From assembly GCA_049646625.1 (NCBI GenBank), contig JBARWE010000219.1, positions 1 to 64,000 on the forward strand: a stretch of 64,000 bases of DNA. The letters run 5' to 3'. Position numbers and translations under genes: made by a program. Below the pieces are notes generated by a model. It had not been told where the DNA came from. It worked only from the letters and a program-made list of their open reading frames with translations, and did not search any database. Shown here one piece after another: positions 17,550-25,807 of the stretch. Position 1 is the stretch's first letter. Each line of letters begins with the position of its first letter. The DNA is from PRO6 sp049646625 (GTDB lineage Bacteria > Pseudomonadota > Alphaproteobacteria > Rhizobiales > Xanthobacteraceae).

Positions 17550-18344
17550 GTGACGTATGATGACTACAAGACCATCGCGGTGACGCGTGCCGGCAGGATT
17601 TTGACCCTGACGATGAACCGTGCCGACAAGCTGAACGCGACCGATGCCTTGATGCATGAGGAACTGTCGCGGATTTTCTACGACGTCGGCCGGGACGGTG
17701 AAGCCGATGTCGTCATTCTGACTGGCGCGGGAAAAGCATTTTGCGCCGGCGGCGATACCAACTGGATGCAGGATACCATCGACGATCCGTCGCTCTGGCG
17801 CAAAACCGTCACCGAAGCCAAGGGGATCATCTTTGGCCTGCTCGACCTTGAGAAGCCGGTTATCGCCAAGCTGAACGGCGCGGCGGTCGGGCTTGGGGCG
17901 ACCATCGCGCTTTACTGCGATGTCATCTTTGCCTCCGACCGCGCCAAGATCGGAGACCCTCATGTCAGCGTCGGCTTTGTCGCCGGCGATGGCGGGTCGG
18001 CAATCTGGCCGCAGCTTGTCGGATACGCGCGCGCCAAGGAATTTTTGATGACGGGCGATATCATCGGCGCGCAGACCGCCGCCGATATGGGGTTGATCAA
18101 TCATTGCGTCCCGCATGAGGAGCTGGATCAGCGGGTGCAGGCTTTTGCCGAGAGGCTGGCGGGCGGTGCGATCCGCGCCATCCAGTGGACCAAGATGGCG
18201 ATCAACGGGCCGTTGCGCCAAATCGTATCGACCAACCTCGAGATGTCGCTCGCTCTCGAGGGGTTGTCGAATGTCTCGGCCGATCACCAGGAGGGCGTGC
18301 GCGCATTCAACGAGAAGCGCGCACCCCGCTTCACCGGACAATAG
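17550..18344 (+). CDS. Crotonase-family enzyme (enoyl-CoA hydratase-like), altered active site
   Basis: A 264-residue crotonase-fold protein. The oxyanion-hole regions are AFCAGGDTNW and NGAAVGLGATIALYCDV. The first hydratase glutamate position (PEI in classical enzymes) is His138 (GDPHVSVGFVAGDGG), while Asp147 and Glu164 (AKEFLMTG) are present. That pattern suggests a hydrolase, lyase or isomerase variant and not a plain hydratase. GTG start at 17550. It lies between livF and a second ligase in one operon. Confidence 0.85.
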   Translation: MTYDDYKTIAVTRAGRILTLTMNRADKLNATDALMHEELSRIFYDVGRDGEADVVILTGAGKAFCAGGDTNWMQDTIDDPSLWRKTVTEAKGIIFGLLDLEKPVIAKLNGAAVGLGATIALYCDVIFASDRAKIGDPHVSVGFVAGDGGSAIWPQLVGYARAKEFLMTGDIIGAQTAADMGLINHCVPHEELDQRVQAFAERLAGGAIRAIQWTKMAINGPLRQIVSTNLEMSLALEGLSNVSADHQEGVRAFNEKRAPRFTGQ

Positions 18345-18359
18345 TGCGTAGGAAAGCAT

Positions 18360-19928
18360 ATGTTCTTCAATCGGCAAACCATTGGGGGCGTGCTGCGCGC
18401 GACCGCCCGAGCGAGATCGGATCATGTCGCCGTCGTTCAGGGCGAGTTGATGCTGACTTACCGGGAGCTGGACGAGGCCGTCGACAAGCTCGGCGCTCAT
18501 CTCATCGCCGCCGGCATCCGCAAGGGCGATCGTGCGGCCTTCATGTTCTTGAACCAGTGGGAAATCCTGGTCGCCTACTATGCCATTGCGCGCATCGGGG
18601 CCGTGTGCGTTTCGCTGAACTACCGGCTGACGCCGGGTGAGATCGAGTACCAGCTCCGGAAGACCAATGCGCGCGTCGTTCTCTACGATGACAGCTTTGG
18701 TGAGCTGTTCGCGCGGCTGCCGGCGTCCCTGATCGAAAAGCTCATTTTCATTTCATCGGCCGAAGGGGGCGGCGATCGGCACATTCCGGTCAGCGGCAAC
18801 TTTGTCGATATCCTGCGCAAAGGTTATGCCGGCCGGGTCGAGGTCGATGTCGAGTCGAGCGATGACAGCGGCATCTGGTTCACCTCCGGAACCACCGGAA
18901 GCCCGAAGGGGGCGATCGTTCGTCACGCTTCGTCGATTGCCTCGGCGGATATCACCGCTCTCGTCTGCAACTTCGGCGTGGAGACGCGCTTTCTGGCGAC
19001 GGCGCCAATGTTTCATCGCGGTGCGATGGAGGATATGCACCTGGCGATCACGCTGGTCGGTGCCACCCACGTTCTTCTGCCGCGCTTCGAGCCGAAGCGG
19101 GCGCTCGAACTGATCGAATCCGAGAAAATCTCGCACGCATTCATCGTCCCGACGATGTCGCGCCTCATTTTGCAGCTTCCCGGCTGCGAAACGTATGACC
19201 TGACCTCGATGGAGCGATGGATTTCCGCCTCGGCGCCGTTCCCTGCTGAGCTGGCAACCGCGATCCAGGAGCGCCTGAGGCTGCGGGATGATGTCGTCAT
19301 GAATGCCTACGGGATCACCGAGTCGCTGTTGAACGCTGCCTGTTATCCGCGGGAGATGCGTGCGCGACCCGGTTCGGTCGGCCGCGCGGTGCCGAAGATG
19401 CAGGTGCGGATCGTCGATGCGCAGCACACCTTTGTGGCCGATGGTGAGGTCGGCGAGATCGTGACGTCGGGGCCGACCACGTTTCGCACCTACCTCGACG
19501 ACGAGGCGGCGTTTCGATCTGCGGTTTTTCAGGCTGACGATGCGGTCTGGTACAACACCGGCGACGTCGGCTATCGGGATGAGGATGGCTACATCTACAT
19601 TGTCGACCGCAAGAAGGACATGATCATTTCCGGCGGCGAGAATATCTACTGTGTCGAGGTTGAAAGCGCGATTGCGCGCCACGCGGACGTATCCGAGGTC
19701 GCCGTTGTCGGGGCGCCTGACGAGTTGTGGGGCGAGCGGGTCGTCGCCTTCGTCGTGCCAAAACCCGGCGCCAGCCTCGATCAGGACACGGTCTTGTCGT
19801 TCTGCCAGGACCTTGCGGGATACAAGCGCCCGCGTGAGGTCAAAGTGATCGCGGCCTTTCCCCGGAATTCGTTCGGAAAGATTCAGAAGGCCGAGTTGCG
19901 CAAGCTGGTGGCGGAGCGGGCGCCTTAG
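18360..19928 (+). CDS. AMP-forming acyl-CoA ligase (second copy)
   Basis: A 522-residue ANL-family ligase. The phosphate loop is FTSGTTGSPKGAIVRHAS, the A5 motif is NAYGITES, the A7 region is YNTGDVGY, the hinge is IVDRKKDMIISGGENIYCVEVE and the catalytic lysine is in PRNSFGKIQKAELR. It clearly differs from the 11188 copy, so the two probably activate different acids, such as the substrate and a later product. It ends four bases into the convergent thioesterase gene. Confidence 0.9.
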   Translation: MFFNRQTIGGVLRATARARSDHVAVVQGELMLTYRELDEAVDKLGAHLIAAGIRKGDRAAFMFLNQWEILVAYYAIARIGAVCVSLNYRLTPGEIEYQLRKTNARVVLYDDSFGELFARLPASLIEKLIFISSAEGGGDRHIPVSGNFVDILRKGYAGRVEVDVESSDDSGIWFTSGTTGSPKGAIVRHASSIASADITALVCNFGVETRFLATAPMFHRGAMEDMHLAITLVGATHVLLPRFEPKRALELIESEKISHAFIVPTMSRLILQLPGCETYDLTSMERWISASAPFPAELATAIQERLRLRDDVVMNAYGITESLLNAACYPREMRARPGSVGRAVPKMQVRIVDAQHTFVADGEVGEIVTSGPTTFRTYLDDEAAFRSAVFQADDAVWYNTGDVGYRDEDGYIYIVDRKKDMIISGGENIYCVEVESAIARHADVSEVAVVGAPDELWGERVVAFVVPKPGASLDQDTVLSFCQDLAGYKRPREVKVIAAFPRNSFGKIQKAELRKLVAERAP

Positions 19929-20356
19929 CGTCGGATGGCGACCTTTCGCAGACGCTCGGCCAGTTCAGCGCTGATCGGTGCCGGGCGGCGCGCTGCCTTC
20001 GAGAAGTGCACCAGAACCGTTTCGGCGACGGCGGCGCACTCGCTCTGGCTGAAAAGACCTTGTGCTATCGTAAAGGAACTTGTGCCGGTGTGTAGGATGC
20101 CCGTGCCTATCCTGACTTGTCCCGGCGCGAACAGCTCCCTGAGCAAATTGACCGTTGTGCGCGCGACGACGGCCGCGGTGGTCAGCTTCTCGCCGATAAT
20201 CCCAAGCTCGATGCACAATGTCAGCCGCGCCGTGTCGCAATAGGTCACATATGAGGCGGTGTTGATGTGTCCGAGCAGATCGGTATCGCCGAATCTCAAC
20301 GTATCGTCGGTCCAGTGCGGATACGCATCGGGATGCTTCAGTCGTTCGTCGATCAT
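19925..20356 (-). CDS. Hotdog-fold acyl-CoA thioesterase (4HBT type)
   Basis: A 143-residue single hotdog domain. The motif RFGDTDLLGHINTASYVTYCDTAR carries the aspartate of the 4-hydroxybenzoyl-CoA thioesterase class, followed by the central helix. Such enzymes cleave acyl- or aryl-CoA. In CoA-dependent ring degradation a thioesterase such as PaaI frees CoA from dead-end thioesters, which would suit this context. It converges on the ligase with a 4-bp overlap and is divergent from the FlK-like gene. Confidence 0.85.
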   Translation of the reverse strand: MIDERLKHPDAYPHWTDDTLRFGDTDLLGHINTASYVTYCDTARLTLCIELGIIGEKLTTAAVVARTTVNLLRELFAPGQVRIGTGILHTGTSSFTIAQGLFSQSECAAVAETVLVHFSKAARRPAPISAELAERLRKVAIRR

Positions 20357-20470
20357 GGTTGTCGTCCTAGCGGGGAGCGTGGGGGCGCGGCCGTGATGGC
20401 GGGAGGGCCAAACGGCCGCCGTGTTTTGCGATCAGGTCGCTCTTTCGAGCGCATGGAATGGAGGAATGAG

Positions 20471-20857
20471 ATGGCGCTTCAGGTCGGAGCAACGAGCAGC
20501 GAGAGCTTTGCCGTGGGGCAGGAGCATACGGCGCTGGCCATGGGCAACGAGGGGGTTTCCGTTCTCGGCACGCCGGCATTGATCCTGTTCGCGGAGACGG
20601 TCTGTCATCGGATGCTTGTGCCGCATCTGGCGGACGGAGACGCATCTGTCGGAATAGCTGTCAACATTCGTCATCTCAAGGCGACCCCGGTCGGCATGCG
20701 GGTGCAGGTCAGCGCCACCCTGCGGGAGATCGCTGGCAGGCGTCATCTGTTCGAGGTGTCCGGGCAGGACGAGGAAGGCGCGATCCTTGCCGGCACTCAT
20801 GAACGGGCCATTGTCGATCTGGCGCCGTTTCTGGCCAAGATCGAGGTGGCCAGGTAG
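20471..20857 (+). CDS. FlK-like acyl-CoA thioesterase
   Basis: A 128-residue hotdog protein of the fluoroacetyl-CoA thioesterase (FlK) family. Thr34, Glu42 and His68 have the same 8- and 26-residue spacings as FlK Thr42, Glu50 and His76, and the IRHLKATPVG and GTHERAIVDL segments match the family. The ATG at 20471 follows GGAGGAATGAG; the longer frame is discarded. Fluoroacetate use is not implied, since many family members are uncharacterised. It may hydrolyse a small or dead-end acyl-CoA in this pathway. Confidence 0.8.
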   Translation: MALQVGATSSESFAVGQEHTALAMGNEGVSVLGTPALILFAETVCHRMLVPHLADGDASVGIAVNIRHLKATPVGMRVQVSATLREIAGRRHLFEVSGQDEEGAILAGTHERAIVDLAPFLAKIEVAR

Positions 20858-20947
20858 CGTCCCATCGAAGCCGCGCTCGCCCCATGGATCATGACGCGAT
20901 GGCGCTCCGTTGACGATGCAAAGGCAGGGCGCCAGCACGGCCACCCG

Positions 20948-21769
20948 CTACATGTAACGAACGACGAAGGTGGCGACGCCGATGGGCTTGTCGCTGCCGA
21001 CCGTATTCCAGGTGACGTCGTATGAGACGGACAGGCCGCGCTCGCGCGGCTCGACCCGCCCGACCTTGACCGTTTGCGTCAGCCTCGCTCCCTGCACGAG
21101 CGGGGCGAGCAGGCGGATGCGGTCGCTGCCCTGAAACAGCATGGTGTCGACGTTACGTATCTCGACCAGATCGAAGAACAGTTTTGGAAACAGCGCCGCC
21201 GCCATCATGCCCGGCGCAATCGTCGTGCCGAAGGGCGAGGCCTTGCAGCGCTCCTCGTCCCAATGGATCCATTCGGTGTTCTCGGTCGAGCGGCAGAACT
21301 GGTCGATCCGGTCCTGGGTGATTTCGATCGGCCCGGCCGTGCCAAGCGTCGTTCCCTCAAGCGGGGCGAATCCGGACAGGCCGTCGATGACGATGCTTGC
21401 GGTCATGGTCTTGCGTTCCTTTGAAAGTTGCCCGCCGGAGCCGGAGGCTGTGAACTGGTCCGCTATCGGTGCCAAGCCGTTCTGCGAGTTTTGGGCGACA
21501 TTGCACCTGCCGCGACCGCAAAGACGGTCAAGGGACGTATCGTCGTCGGTGTCTGAGGTTCTGGCTCTTTCGGCCACGGTCAACCGCTGGAAGTAATCCA
21601 TTGCGGTTGGCGGCAGCTTGCCGGACCACTTCACCCAGTTGAAGATGGTCCGGCACGTCCTGCACTCGAACATCACTTCCGAGATGCTGCTTCCGAATAG
21701 TGACAGAAGCTCCACGTTGCCGCCGTGACATTCGGGGCAGCGGACATCCTTGAAGTCGTCGTCGCGCAT
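20948..21769 (-). CDS. PaaD-type zinc ribbon joined in frame to a MaoC-like domain
   Basis: A 273-residue open frame with two parts. Residues 11-47 (CPEC...CRTC, with ELLSLFGSS between) match the C-terminal zinc ribbon of PaaD, the maturation factor of phenylacetyl-CoA epoxidase. Residues 122-273 match MaoC/NodN-like hydratases (TENTEWIHWDEERCKASPFG, IAPGMM). The usual catalytic Asp is Asn164; His169 is kept. The 75-residue linker looks non-domain. An internal ATG at 21406 with AAAGGAA eight bases upstream could start the MaoC part separately. The ATG at 21769 overlaps the paaC stop (TGATG). Confidence 0.75.
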   Translation of the reverse strand: MRDDDFKDVRCPECHGGNVELLSLFGSSISEVMFECRTCRTIFNWVKWSGKLPPTAMDYFQRLTVAERARTSDTDDDTSLDRLCGRGRCNVAQNSQNGLAPIADQFTASGSGGQLSKERKTMTASIVIDGLSGFAPLEGTTLGTAGPIEITQDRIDQFCRSTENTEWIHWDEERCKASPFGTTIAPGMMAAALFPKLFFDLVEIRNVDTMLFQGSDRIRLLAPLVQGARLTQTVKVGRVEPRERGLSVSYDVTWNTVGSDKPIGVATFVVRYM

Positions 21770-22548
21770 CAATTGTAGGCCGCGGCCGGGTCTTTCAGTT
21801 GAACGATGCCGAACAGACGGTCCGGGATATTGCCGGCGCGGCGCCGTTCGATCGTCCAGTCGGCTGCCGGCGGGACCGGATCGGGCAGCTTTGCGTCGAT
21901 TTGCGACGCCTGAAGCGCGGCCGAAACCTCATTGAGGAATGCCTCCCGCAGCTTCGTGGCCGGCAGCGCGCGCAGCCCCGCATCGTACAGGACGTCGTTC
22001 TGGCTGCTGTCGCCGAACCACGCCGCCGCCTGCGGCAGCCGCTGCGCCACCGCCTGGCCGAACTCCACATTCTCAGTGCCGGCGAAAATGCCGCGCCAGC
22101 CTTCGCAATACTTCAGGTGGAAGTAGGATTCCTGGCCGATTTTATGGACCAGACCGGACAATGCGCGATCCGGATGCGACAGGAAGCCGGAGGCGAAAGT
22201 CCACATCGCCTGCTCGGCGAGATAGACCGATGCAACAAAGTCCTCCCAGGACTCCGGCGGGCTGTCGAGAAGGTTCATCGAGTTGATGCCGGTCGCATCG
22301 CGACGCCGCTCCAGATCGGTGTACGGGATGCCGAAATTGACCAGATACAGATACAGCCCGCGCGTATGGCCGAACGTTGCAGTCGCCATGCCGAGGATGG
22401 CGGCGAAGTCGGGCAGGGATCGGCCGTTGTGCACGCACATCGTATACCAGTTGGCCAGCACAAGCTTGCTGTCGGCCAGCGCCAGCACGTCGGACTTGAG
22501 GCGATCGCGAGCCTCGGGGGCGAGCGTTGCCAGATCGAAACGGTTCAT
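21769..22548 (-). CDS. paaC: Phenylacetyl-CoA epoxidase subunit PaaC-like
   Basis: A 259-residue ferritin-like scaffold subunit that pairs with PaaA. It is all-helical, with ALADSKLVLANWYTMCVHNGRSLPD and later KIGQESYFHLKYCEGWRG, matching the PaaC pattern, and ends near the family's usual length. The ATG at 22548 is chosen over an upstream start at 22581 that would enter paaB. It lies 4 bases after paaB. Similarity is to the family; the substrate may not be phenylacetyl-CoA. Confidence 0.85.
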   Translation of the reverse strand: MNRFDLATLAPEARDRLKSDVLALADSKLVLANWYTMCVHNGRSLPDFAAILGMATATFGHTRGLYLYLVNFGIPYTDLERRRDATGINSMNLLDSPPESWEDFVASVYLAEQAMWTFASGFLSHPDRALSGLVHKIGQESYFHLKYCEGWRGIFAGTENVEFGQAVAQRLPQAAAWFGDSSQNDVLYDAGLRALPATKLREAFLNEVSAALQASQIDAKLPDPVPPAADWTIERRRAGNIPDRLFGIVQLKDPAAAYN

Positions 22549-22552
22549 GATC

Positions 22553-22810
22553 CTAAGCCTCTTTGATTTTGCCGCGGGCACCTTTGTCGGTCACCGAGAT
22601 GACCGCATCGGTAGGAACCACGCACATTTCGCGCCAACGCTGCTGGTCGTAGACGTACCAGGCGCGAACCTGAGCCAACTCGTCGTTGGGCGCCTCGATA
22701 CTGCCGACGTGAGCCAGTACGTCGTTTGAGTCGATTCGCGCGAACACTTCGTAGAACTTGGTGCTGTTGCCGCCGAGTTCCGCGCGATTGATCTTCTTCG
22801 GCTTGATCAT
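22553..22810 (-). CDS. paaB: Phenylacetyl-CoA epoxidase subunit PaaB-like
   Basis: An 85-residue small subunit. FYEVFARIDSNDVLAHVGSI and the tail region WREMCVVPTDAVISV match PaaB, which bridges two PaaAC pairs. The ATG at 22810 overlaps the preceding DUF59 stop as ATGA. The much longer open frame to 23347 is not real. Its presence separates this system from simple diiron oxygenases and ties it to the Paa type. Confidence 0.88.
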   Translation of the reverse strand: MIKPKKINRAELGGNSTKFYEVFARIDSNDVLAHVGSIEAPNDELAQVRAWYVYDQQRWREMCVVPTDAVISVTDKGARGKIKEA

Positions 22811-23118
22811 ATCTGGATTCCGTTTGTTCGCATCAACGTCTTGGTCTCGTCGTCCAGCAGGTCGCGCGACCACGGCAGGAAAAAGCCGTTTTCGATAACG
22901 ACGCTGCGAACGCCGGGAAGATCGAGCAACGCGCGTTCGATATCGCCGTGGAGCATACTGACGCCGGGACAGCCGAGGCAGGGAATGCACAGTTGCACAT
23001 GCACCACGCCATCCTCGATGGAGATGTCCCGGAGCATGCCCATGCGCCGGATGCTGACCGGAACATGGGGATCGTTGACCTTCTCCAGGGCCTCGCGGAT
23101 ATCGTCGACGGTTACCAC
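22807..23118 (-). CDS. MIP18/DUF59 protein, N-terminal half of PaaD
   Basis: A 103-residue DUF59 protein, the fold of the PaaD N-terminal domain and of SufT, used in metal-cofactor maturation. The motif VNDPHVPVSIRRMGMLRDISIEDGVVHV and a conserved cysteine in PCLGCPGV are visible. In E. coli PaaD this domain is followed by a zinc ribbon; here the ribbon is on the separate 20948 frame, so PaaD is split. The GTG start at 23118 overlaps the paaA stop. Confidence 0.82.
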   Translation of the reverse strand: MVTVDDIREALEKVNDPHVPVSIRRMGMLRDISIEDGVVHVQLCIPCLGCPGVSMLHGDIERALLDLPGVRSVVIENGFFLPWSRDLLDDETKTLMRTNGIQI

Positions 23119-24095
23119 AGAGCGCTGCCCCAGTGCTCTTCCTGAAGCCGCTTGAACCCCGAAACCTTTGTGGGACCGCCCTTGCGCCACTGCTCGAACT
23201 GCTCTTCCCAGGTCGTGGTCTTGTAGTCCCACTTGCCGGTTTCCTCGTTGAGAAGGATCGGCATTTCGTAGTCCAGGACGTAGCAGCCCTTGTCCGCATC
23301 GAAGTGCGCCGGAACACGAATGCCGATCGACTCGCAGAACGGCACAACCTCGTTGAGCCAGCGCTGCCGCAGCTCGTCGTTGCTCTGGCCGCGGATCTTA
23401 TAGGACAGCTGGTCGACCCGCTTCTTCATGGTGTCGGGAGTACCGAACCACATCACGGCGTTCGGAAATACGAAGTCGATCGCCTCCTGCACGCGCTTGC
23501 GCGTTTCCGGCGACAGGTTCCAGTAGAACTTGGTCCACTTCTCGCCGTGAGCGACGTGAAACTGCTCCTCGAAATTGACCTTGCGGAGTGAGCGCGCGTA
23601 GGGGCCGTAGGAACACGATTCCTCGAGGTCGCGGGTGGTGGTGTAGCCGGCGCGATCGCCCAGCAGCATGTACACCACGCACTGGATGTAATCGGGAATA
23701 TCGTGCTGCGTGAGGTAGAACGTCTTGAACTCGGTCGGATCGCGCTCGAAGATCAGCTCGTGGGTGTTGTAGCCGAAATCCTCGAGCATCCGATACATCA
23801 CCTGAGCGTGGCCTAGCTCGTCCTGCATGGCAGATGCGACCGCCATTTTTGCTTCCAGCGTCGGCGCCTTCACAAGTGGCGTGTAGTACATGGTGATGGT
23901 CGAGACCTCGAGGTCCGCGGCGATCAACATGGTCTGCACCAGCACGTTGCGATAGCGCGGCGTCATCTCGCGGTCGTCTTCGAGCTTGCGGCCGCTTTTG
24001 ACCCATATCTGGAGCGCTGTCTCGCGATCCTCGTCTTTCAACCCGGATACCGGAGGCATCCTGTTTTCGTGGTTGGCGACGGCTGCATCAGGCAT
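23112..24095 (-). CDS. paaA: Diiron epoxygenase catalytic subunit, PaaA-like
   Basis: A 327-residue ferritin-like diiron oxygenase. Iron-binding ExxH motifs are visible at Glu93/His96 (QDELGHAQ) and Glu177/His180 (EEQFHVAHG), with the PaaA features SYGPYARSLRK and NDELRQRWLNEVVP. It aligns with PaaA in outline but diverges in the N-terminal and C-terminal thirds, so a different aryl- or cyclic acyl-CoA substrate is likely. It is first in a minus-strand operon with DUF59, paaB, paaC and the zinc-ribbon/MaoC gene. No PaaE reductase is encoded in the window. Confidence 0.85.
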   Translation of the reverse strand: MPDAAVANHENRMPPVSGLKDEDRETALQIWVKSGRKLEDDREMTPRYRNVLVQTMLIAADLEVSTITMYYTPLVKAPTLEAKMAVASAMQDELGHAQVMYRMLEDFGYNTHELIFERDPTEFKTFYLTQHDIPDYIQCVVYMLLGDRAGYTTTRDLEESCSYGPYARSLRKVNFEEQFHVAHGEKWTKFYWNLSPETRKRVQEAIDFVFPNAVMWFGTPDTMKKRVDQLSYKIRGQSNDELRQRWLNEVVPFCESIGIRVPAHFDADKGCYVLDYEMPILLNEETGKWDYKTTTWEEQFEQWRKGGPTKVSGFKRLQEEHWGSALW

Positions 24096-24204
24096 TCTTT
24101 TTCTCCATGGGTGCTACCAAAATCGTGGCCCCGTCCCTCTGAACGGTCCTGATGTCAGGCCCTCGGAAAGGGGCGGGGCGTCTCCTGCACCGCTTGCAAA
24201 CATA

Positions 24205-24244
24205 CCGACTACTTAGTAATGTTATCAGACGGAGATTTTGTCAA
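24205..24244. promoter_or_regulatory. Divergent promoter of paaA-like and aldehyde dehydrogenase operons
   Basis: On the minus strand TTGACA (24244-24239) is 17 bases from CATTAC (24221-24216), a likely paaA promoter. The 9-bp palindrome TACTTAGTA (24210-24218) overlaps its -10 region, a good place for a repressor. It differs from the CTGTNCAG sites near the TetR gene, so the same regulator cannot be assumed. Confidence 0.45.
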
Positions 24245-24250
24245 GTTTGG

Positions 24251-25765
24251 ATGTTCACAGGGATGCGCAAGCTTCAGCTTTTCATTGGTGGTGAGTTCGT
24301 CGAGGCGGAAAACGGCGAGACTTATTTTTCGATAAATCCGGCCAACGGCGAGGCGATCGCCGAATGCGCCTGGGCGGGCGCGGGCGACGCGGAGCGGGCG
24401 ATTGCCGCCGCCCGGACGGCGTTCGACAGGGGGCCGTGGCGCGACTTTTCGGCCTCGGACCGCAAGAGCGTGCTGCTGAAGCTCGCCGCCCTGTTGAAGG
24501 ACCGCCAGAACGACGTCGCGCTGATGGAGGTGCAGGACGCCGGCGCGCTGATCGGCAAGGCGACGACCGATGTCGCGCTTTGCGTCAAGCAGCTTCGCTA
24601 TTTTGCCGAGATGGCGGACAAGTTCACCGGCGAGCCGGTGCCGATCGAGGGCCTGTCCCGGCCGGGACGCTCGCACTACTATACGGTGAGGGAGCCGTTC
24701 GGCGTTTGCGGCGCCATCATCCCCTGGAATTTTCCATTGACGATGGCGGTGTGGAAGATCGCCTCCGCGCTGGCGACGGGCAATGCGATCGTTCTCAAAT
24801 GTGCGGCGGAAACGCCTTTAAGCGCCATGGAGCTGGCGCGATTGTGCAACGAGGCGGGCGTGCCGCCGGGCGTGGTCAATGTGATCACCGGTGAGGTGGA
24901 GGCCGGGCAGGCGCTGGTCAAAAGCTCCTCTGTCGACAAAATCTCCTTTACCGGCTCGACCGAAGTCGGCCGCGAGATCATGCGCGAGGCGGCCGCGACG
25001 TTGAAGAACGTGACGCTCGAATGCGGAGGAAAATCGGCCAACATCGTCATGGACGACGCCGACCTTGAGACCGCCGTGGATGGCTCGCTGTATGCGACCT
25101 TCTTCCATAGCGGGCAGGTCTGCGAGTCGGGCACCCGTCTTCTGTTGAGCAAGAAGCTTCATGATTCGTTCGTCGAGCGAATGATTGCGCGTGTCGAAGC
25201 CATGCGGATCGGAGACCCCATGGATCCGGAGACGACGGTGGGTCCGGTCGTCTCCGAACGGCAGATGGATCGCGTCCTCGACTATATCGAAGTTGGCAAG
25301 CGCGAGGGCGCCAGGCTGAGCGTCGGCGGTTCGCGTGCGACCGAGGGGCCTCTTGCCAGGGGGTTTTTCGTCAAGCCGACGATCTTTACCGACGTCAGCA
25401 ACGACATGCGGATTGCCCGTGAGGAAATTTTTGGCCCGGTTCTATGCGTTCTTCGCTATGGCGACGTTGATGAGGCGGTCGGGATCGCGAACGATAGCAT
25501 TTTTGGCCTCGCCGCCGGTGTCTGGAGCAAAGATATCCCGCGGGCGACGGACGTTGCGCGAAAACTCCAGGCGGGCTGGGTCTGGCTCAATGAATGGCAT
25601 GTGCTATCGGAGCGCGCTCCGTTCGGCGGCTACAAGCAGTCCGGGATCGGCCGCGAACTGGGTGAAGAAGGCTTGAATGCGTATACACAGCTCAAGACGC
25701 TCTATCGGGACGACTCGACGGGCCGTCAGGCGAAGCCGTGGTACGACATTCTCGTTCGTCAGTAG
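24251..25765 (+). CDS. NAD(P)-dependent aldehyde dehydrogenase
   Basis: A 504-residue ALDH-superfamily enzyme that oxidises an aldehyde or semialdehyde to the acid. The oxyanion Asn is in PWNFPL, the catalytic Glu in LECGGKS, the nucleophile in SGQVCESGTR, and the cofactor motif is FTGSTEVG. The ATG at 24251 is the likely start; one at 24263 is possible and upstream frames overlap the promoter. Next to a stand-alone MaoC gene it could supply the dehydrogenase half of PaaZ, which oxidises the ring-opened semialdehyde in phenylacetate breakdown. That role is inferred from context. Confidence 0.88.
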   Translation: MFTGMRKLQLFIGGEFVEAENGETYFSINPANGEAIAECAWAGAGDAERAIAAARTAFDRGPWRDFSASDRKSVLLKLAALLKDRQNDVALMEVQDAGALIGKATTDVALCVKQLRYFAEMADKFTGEPVPIEGLSRPGRSHYYTVREPFGVCGAIIPWNFPLTMAVWKIASALATGNAIVLKCAAETPLSAMELARLCNEAGVPPGVVNVITGEVEAGQALVKSSSVDKISFTGSTEVGREIMREAAATLKNVTLECGGKSANIVMDDADLETAVDGSLYATFFHSGQVCESGTRLLLSKKLHDSFVERMIARVEAMRIGDPMDPETTVGPVVSERQMDRVLDYIEVGKREGARLSVGGSRATEGPLARGFFVKPTIFTDVSNDMRIAREEIFGPVLCVLRYGDVDEAVGIANDSIFGLAAGVWSKDIPRATDVARKLQAGWVWLNEWHVLSERAPFGGYKQSGIGRELGEEGLNAYTQLKTLYRDDSTGRQAKPWYDILVRQ

Positions 25766-25807
25766 CCCCCGGCTGAAACTCCACATCCGCAAATCGAGGA
25801 CGACGGC

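Noticed and set aside
17106..18500. 464-codon minus-strand frame across livF and the first crotonase
   Set aside because: Both covered genes have clear motifs; the antisense product has none.
20471..20857. Fluoroacetate resistance or defluorination locus
   Set aside because: The FlK triad is conserved, but no haloacid dehalogenase or fluoride exporter lies nearby; family resemblance alone is not enough.
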